Shown: positions 3,968 to 6,979 of the stretch, piece by piece | How the letters are laid out: each line of letters starts with the position of its first letter | Position numbering within the stretch: position 1 is the stretch's first letter | NCBI GenBank assembly: GCA_030654205.1 | Contig: JAURXW010000307.1 | Coordinates: 1 to 6,979 of the forward strand | Origin: Bacteriovorax sp. | GTDB lineage: Bacteria > Bdellovibrionota > Bacteriovoracia > Bacteriovoracales > Bacteriovoracaceae | DNA: 6,979 bases | Reading direction: 5' to 3' | Notes under the pieces: generated by a model | What the model saw: the letters and a program-made list of their open reading frames with translations, nothing else | What the model was told of the DNA's origin: nothing | The model's database searches: none | Position numbers and translations under genes: made by a program

Positions 3968-5049
3968 AAGAAAATAGGCAAGATGAGCGAATCCAAACTG
4001 GGGTTCGAAATTTAGATGAAGTCCTTTCAGGTGGACTTCCTACTGGCAATATTACCGTATTGGCCGGAACTCCAGGTTCAGGCAAAACAATTTAATCTCA
4101 GCAGATTTCTTTTAAGAATGCCTCTCCAGAAAGTCGTGTACTATTTTTTCAAACACTTTCTGAACCAACTGCTAAAACACTACGCTACCTGAAGAGCTTT
4201 AGTTTTTTTGATCAAAAAAAACTAGAGGATGGTAGTATCGAGTTTATCGATTTGGGAGAAATTCTGAGAACAGAAGGCATTGGAGAAGCGATTATATTAC
4301 TTATGAATCATGTTAAAAGAGTTAAGCCATCATTCGTAATTATTGATAGCTTTAAAGTATTTGCAGATCTTGCAAAGTCACACGAAGAGCTTCGAAAATT
4401 TTCATATGAAGTTGCGATCAATCTTATGGCCTGGGAATGCACGACTTTACTTCTGGGAGAATTTAATTCACAGGATCTTGAAACTAATCCGCTCTTTTCA
4501 ATTGCCGACGGTATAATTTCACTTAAACATTATGCACAGTCAGGCGAAGAACAAAGATTTATCCAAGTTATAAAAATGAGAGGTACCAATCACATCCAAA
4601 TTGGTGAACGTATAAGGAAAGCTCGTCTTGCAAAAAAGATTAAGCAATCTGATTTAGATACAGATGCCGAATTGCCTCGCAGTTCAGTCTCAAAAATCGA
4701 ATTAGGAAATAGAGAAATTACAACAAGTGAACTCATTAGAATTGCCCGTGCTCTGGGAACACCTGTTGATAGCTTAACGGGGGCGAGTGATAGCTTCATC
4801 TATAGTGAAGAAATCAAAGTTGTCGAAGCTCTTCGAGAAATTCCTTTTGAAGACTACAAGAGAATTATTTCTATGCTGGAGGCTTCAGTTTATTACACAG
4901 CTAAAGACGTTGACGAAAGTAAAAAAAACCAGCTTCTAGATTTGGTTGCAAGCCTTGCTTCATTTGTGAAAAATGACCAAAGGCCGAGACCAATTCAGAA
5001 GAATATTAATAATGAAAAAGATAATAAAAAAATTAGAAATCTACATTGA
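3964..5049 (+). pseudogene. KaiC-like RecA-fold ATPase fused to XRE helix-turn-helix, with in-frame TAA at codon 44
   Basis: ATG at 3964 has AGGAG (3955-3959) and overlaps the previous stop. In frame, residues 1-43 and 45-210 form one KaiC-type ATPase domain: TGVRNLDEVLSGGLPTGN (12-29), Walker A GTPGSGKT (35-42), FFQTLSEPT after the second strand, and a Walker B-like strand PSFVIIDS with Asp128. KMRGTNH (204-210) is near the usual domain end. Residues about 213-270 form a complete XRE-type HTH (IGERIRKARL..., RSSVSKIELG), followed by about 90 helical residues. The usual last strand of KaiC relatives after the MRG motif is missing and the HTH follows at once, as if two genes were joined. Codon 44 is TAA (4093-4095), where relatives typically have Leu in GKTIL, one base from TTA. 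No ribosome site offers an obvious restart; the downstream open part would lack Walker A. It is a nonsense allele, a pseudogene or a sequence error. Confidence 0.8.
4093..4095 (+). other. Premature TAA in the KaiC-XRE reading frame
   Basis: The stop falls two codons after the Walker A Thr42. The frame on both sides is the same and encodes contiguous KaiC-domain sequence (GKTI, stop, SQQISF), so this is a base substitution and not a frameshift. TTA (Leu) to TAA would be a single change. Confidence 0.9.
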
Positions 5050-5057
5050 GGTATAAA

Positions 5058-5990
5058 ATGAAAGAAGAACGAAATTATGAAAGTGAATCAGTTGCAACTA
5101 GCTCAGGAGCGATGAAGAAGGAACTAAATGATGTTCCGAGTGTTCGCTTATCACCTGAGCAAATAGAAGAAATCCATGCTGATGAATATTCATTAGTATT
5201 ATTTTATGCAACTAGAATGCAACCAATGTCTATTGGTGAAATAAAAAGACAGTTTGTTGAAACTGAACCTAAAAAAGCTGAATCCGTAATGGAGCGGTTT
5301 TTAAAAGCTGGTCTAATTCATAAAACAGAAGATGGAAAATTTTATTCAAATTTTCCAAACAATTACATTAATTACTCAGACTATCGGTATGACGGTGATC
5401 TTGAAGCTCGTAAAGATGCTAAAGTTTTTCAAATAATGAAAGAGCAAACTGGAAAGAAAGAATTTTGGAAAGACAAAACGTACTTTTCTATTGATGCTTT
5501 TTTTACCGATGAGCAATCTAGTGAGCTTAATGAAATGCTAAAAGAAGTAAAACTGAAAGCAAAACAATTTGCAAACCAAAATGACAAATTAGCTAGTAAA
5601 GGTATGAAATTTAGACGTTTCAAATTTTACGATATGTTCTGGGCAATCGCTTTATTTGCAATCACTTTTTCATTAACTGCAATTCATCCAGCTTCAAGTG
5701 CATTTGCAAGTCATAGCGGTAGAAATGATCCAGTTGGTGTTTCTTATGTAATGAACAAATTAGGAAATATTACAGTTGATAAAGTTAGTGGAGGTGGTGG
5801 CAATGATCCAACTGCTAGTTTTATTAATACTGATCCGACAGACGGTCAAGGTGGTGGCGGTGGTCATGATCCTGAAGGTTCTTCTATAAAATGTGAAATA
5901 GTAATAGGACGCAAAGTTTTTAAAGGTTTTATCAATGAAGATAATAATTCATGTGCCTTGGCAACTGAATATTTTAATATTGAAGAATAG
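5058..5990 (+). CDS. Predicted membrane-tethered winged-helix regulator with Gly-rich Asp-Pro repeat tail, 310 aa
   Basis: ATG at 5058 is chosen because GAGG (5048-5051) lies 6 nt upstream; a TTG at 5046 would leave no ribosome site. Residues about 35-100 look like a winged-helix domain (MSIGEIKRQFVETEPKKAESVMERFLKAGLI, then a wing HKTEDGKFYSN). Residues 125-180 (FWKDKTYFSIDAFFTDEQSSELNEM...) resemble the C-terminal half of TIGR02147/DUF4423 proteins. A basic stretch (KFRRFKF) precedes one membrane helix (about 192-210), and PASSAFAS (211-218) looks like a signal peptidase site. The outer part, 218-310, has Gly runs with Asp-Pro pairs (224, 250, 259, 271) and ends in a small domain with Cys279 and Cys299. 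Topology is ToxR-like: DNA binding inside, sensor outside. It sits 8 nt after the KaiC-XRE stop and 6 nt before the MFS gene. The regulator role is inferred. Confidence 0.72.
   Translation: MKEERNYESESVATSSGAMKKELNDVPSVRLSPEQIEEIHADEYSLVLFYATRMQPMSIGEIKRQFVETEPKKAESVMERFLKAGLIHKTEDGKFYSNFPNNYINYSDYRYDGDLEARKDAKVFQIMKEQTGKKEFWKDKTYFSIDAFFTDEQSSELNEMLKEVKLKAKQFANQNDKLASKGMKFRRFKFYDMFWAIALFAITFSLTAIHPASSAFASHSGRNDPVGVSYVMNKLGNITVDKVSGGGGNDPTASFINTDPTDGQGGGGGHDPEGSSIKCEIVIGRKVFKGFINEDNNSCALATEYFNIEE
5790..5873 (+). repeat. Repeated Gly-run plus Asp-Pro coding units
   Basis: Two related units in the preceding gene encode GGGGNDPT (245-252) and GGGGGHDPE (265-273), with two further Asp-Pro pairs nearby (224-225, 259-260). 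The DNA is GGT/GGC-rich compared with its surroundings. The units look like an internal duplication or a low-complexity linker outside the membrane. Confidence 0.6.
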
Positions 5991-5996
5991 GATTAA

Positions 5997-6979
5997 GTGA
6001 ACGCAACTAATAAATCAAAATTGGTATTGGGGTTAAGAAGCTACGGAGCGATGCTTTTTAGTATCGCAGCCTCTCCCGTACTTCACAATGCTGGTGTTAG
6101 CTTTAAAACGATCTCAATCGGTTTTGGCTTTCTTTATGTTGTATTGGCATTGTTTGAAATCCCCACAGGAATTTGGGCAGATTTATTTGGAGCTAAAAAA
6201 TCGTCAATTGTTGGTGGATTAATTCAGACGGTTGCTTTACTTTTATTTATCTTTTCTAAAAATGGTAACTTTATTGTTATTGCTTCTTTTACCCTTTACG
6301 GAATTGGATCAAGTTTTATTTCAGGTGCTCTTTCAGCACTACTTTATTCCAATGTTAAAAGGGAAGATGACGATAAGTTTGATTCAAGTAAATATTTTTC
6401 TATTATTGAAAAGACTTCTGTCGCAAGTTACATTCTTGCCAGTGCGTCTGTCGGATTTTTATCTCAACTTCTAGGATTATATTCATTTGCTGTAGCAGGT
6501 GGGATTTATCTCGTTGCAGTTGTGATTGTTGGACTAAATGTGCATGAAAAATTTATTTTAAAAACTCATAAGAAATTATCTGAATTTATCTCTCAAGCAA
6601 TTTCAGGTTTGAAGTATATTGGATCAAATAAAGAGTTTAAAATTCTTCTTCCTATAAGAATGCTAAATCAAATTGAAACAATCGTTGGGATTTTGTGGCT
6701 TCCATGGATTAAAAAACTTGGTGGAAGTGATTTGTGGTTTTCGGTTCTTGCGACAGGATCGTATTTGTCGAGATATGCCATTAATCACTATTATTCTAAA
6801 AAAGAAAGACCAGCGACATTTATGCCAAGAATTCAATTATCTCTTTTTGTGATGGGAATTGGGGCCAGTATTTGTGCGATTACAAGCAATGTTTATCTTG
6901 CCTTAGTTGGTGTTTGGATAATGGCGGGAGCAAGGGGGATTTTTCTTCCAGCGACTCAAGCCATTCAACATGATTCATT
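5997..6979 (+). CDS. MFS transporter, partial (C-terminus beyond window)
   Basis: The frame is open for 327 codons to the window edge. GTG at 5997 is the likely start, with AGGA at 5989-5992 overlapping the previous stop. The product is strongly hydrophobic, with about nine or ten membrane segments visible. After the second helix comes FEIPTGIWADLFGAKKS (53-69), the conserved MFS motif A loop with Asp62 and Gly65. SGALSALLYS (109-118) in a later helix is typical of the same branch of predicted drug or metabolite exporters. A charged cytoplasmic loop (KREDDDKFDSSKYFS, 121-135) and a central basic loop (183-215) precede the second half. The substrate cannot be predicted. Being last in a tight operon after two putative DNA-binding proteins suggests its expression is tied to that circuit. 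Confidence 0.85.
   Translation, partial: MNATNKSKLVLGLRSYGAMLFSIAASPVLHNAGVSFKTISIGFGFLYVVLALFEIPTGIWADLFGAKKSSIVGGLIQTVALLLFIFSKNGNFIVIASFTLYGIGSSFISGALSALLYSNVKREDDDKFDSSKYFSIIEKTSVASYILASASVGFLSQLLGLYSFAVAGGIYLVAVVIVGLNVHEKFILKTHKKLSEFISQAISGLKYIGSNKEFKILLPIRMLNQIETIVGILWLPWIKKLGGSDLWFSVLATGSYLSRYAINHYYSKKERPATFMPRIQLSLFVMGIGASICAITSNVYLALVGVWIMAGARGIFLPATQAIQHDS

Noticed and set aside
4093..4095. TAA recoded as a sense codon
   Set aside because: Other genes in the window end with TAA in proper places, so a reassigned code is not supported.
4590..4799. Minus-strand open frame opposite the XRE domain
   Set aside because: The plus strand encodes a conserved helix-turn-helix here; the antisense product matches nothing and lacks a ribosome site.
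5046..5057. TTG at 5046 as start of the membrane-tethered regulator
   Set aside because: The ATG at 5058 has GAGG at ideal spacing, whereas TTG at 5046 would put the ribosome site inside the coding sequence.
6232..6474. Plus-strand hydrophobic 80-codon frame
   Set aside because: It is an out-of-frame shadow of the MFS transporter gene; its Leu/Phe richness follows from the transporter's codons.

Overview
This is AT-rich DNA from a Gram-negative bacterium. The evidence is an outer-membrane-type beta-barrel protein, a lipoprotein with a clean lipobox, several exported small proteins and two motifs of the sigma-54 (RpoN) type. The mix of a CsbD/DUF1328 stress cluster, frequent GTG and TTG starts and a TIGR02147/DUF4423-like regulator would fit the Bdellovibrio/Bacteriovorax group. 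That placement is an inference and is weak.

Left part, minus strand (1-2675). A truncated polytopic GT-C type glycosyltransferase starts at a TTG at 823 and runs off the left edge. To its right, also on the minus strand, lies a compact five-gene operon. In transcription order it encodes a CsbD-family protein (2675-2421), a DUF1328/YtjA-type two-helix membrane protein (2401-2222), an 81-aa exported protein (2203-1958), a 105-aa exported Lys-rich helical protein (1925-1608) and an outer-membrane beta-barrel protein (1589-984). Gaps are 18-32 nt and every gene has a Shine-Dalgarno sequence. This looks like an envelope or general-stress module.

Control region (2676-2834). Two motifs with the exact TGGC-N7-TTGC architecture of sigma-54 promoters sit back to back, 23 bp apart, and point outward. 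One (2739-2754, minus) faces the CsbD operon. The other (2778-2793, plus) faces a 51-aa Lys-rich protein (2835-2990) followed directly by a small lipoprotein (3001-3387). I consider this divergent, apparently RpoN-controlled stress/envelope locus the most notable feature of the window.

Right part, plus strand (3473-6979). Four tightly packed genes form a second operon: an unrecognised 164-aa protein; a KaiC-like RecA-fold ATPase fused to a C-terminal XRE helix-turn-helix, overlapping the first gene by ATGA; a protein that looks like a winged-helix domain tethered by one membrane segment to a Gly-rich Asp-Pro repeat tail; and an MFS transporter cut by the right edge. The KaiC-XRE frame carries an in-frame TAA at codon 44, two codons after the Walker A Thr. 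It is therefore a pseudogene, a recent nonsense allele or a sequence error. The gene order suggests an ATPase-linked sensing and transcription circuit next to a transporter, but that function is inferred from domains and context only.

No RNA genes, insertion sequences, CRISPR arrays or origins were seen, and there is no gene-free stretch over 300 bases. The larger gaps are 824-983, 2676-2834 and 3388-3472.
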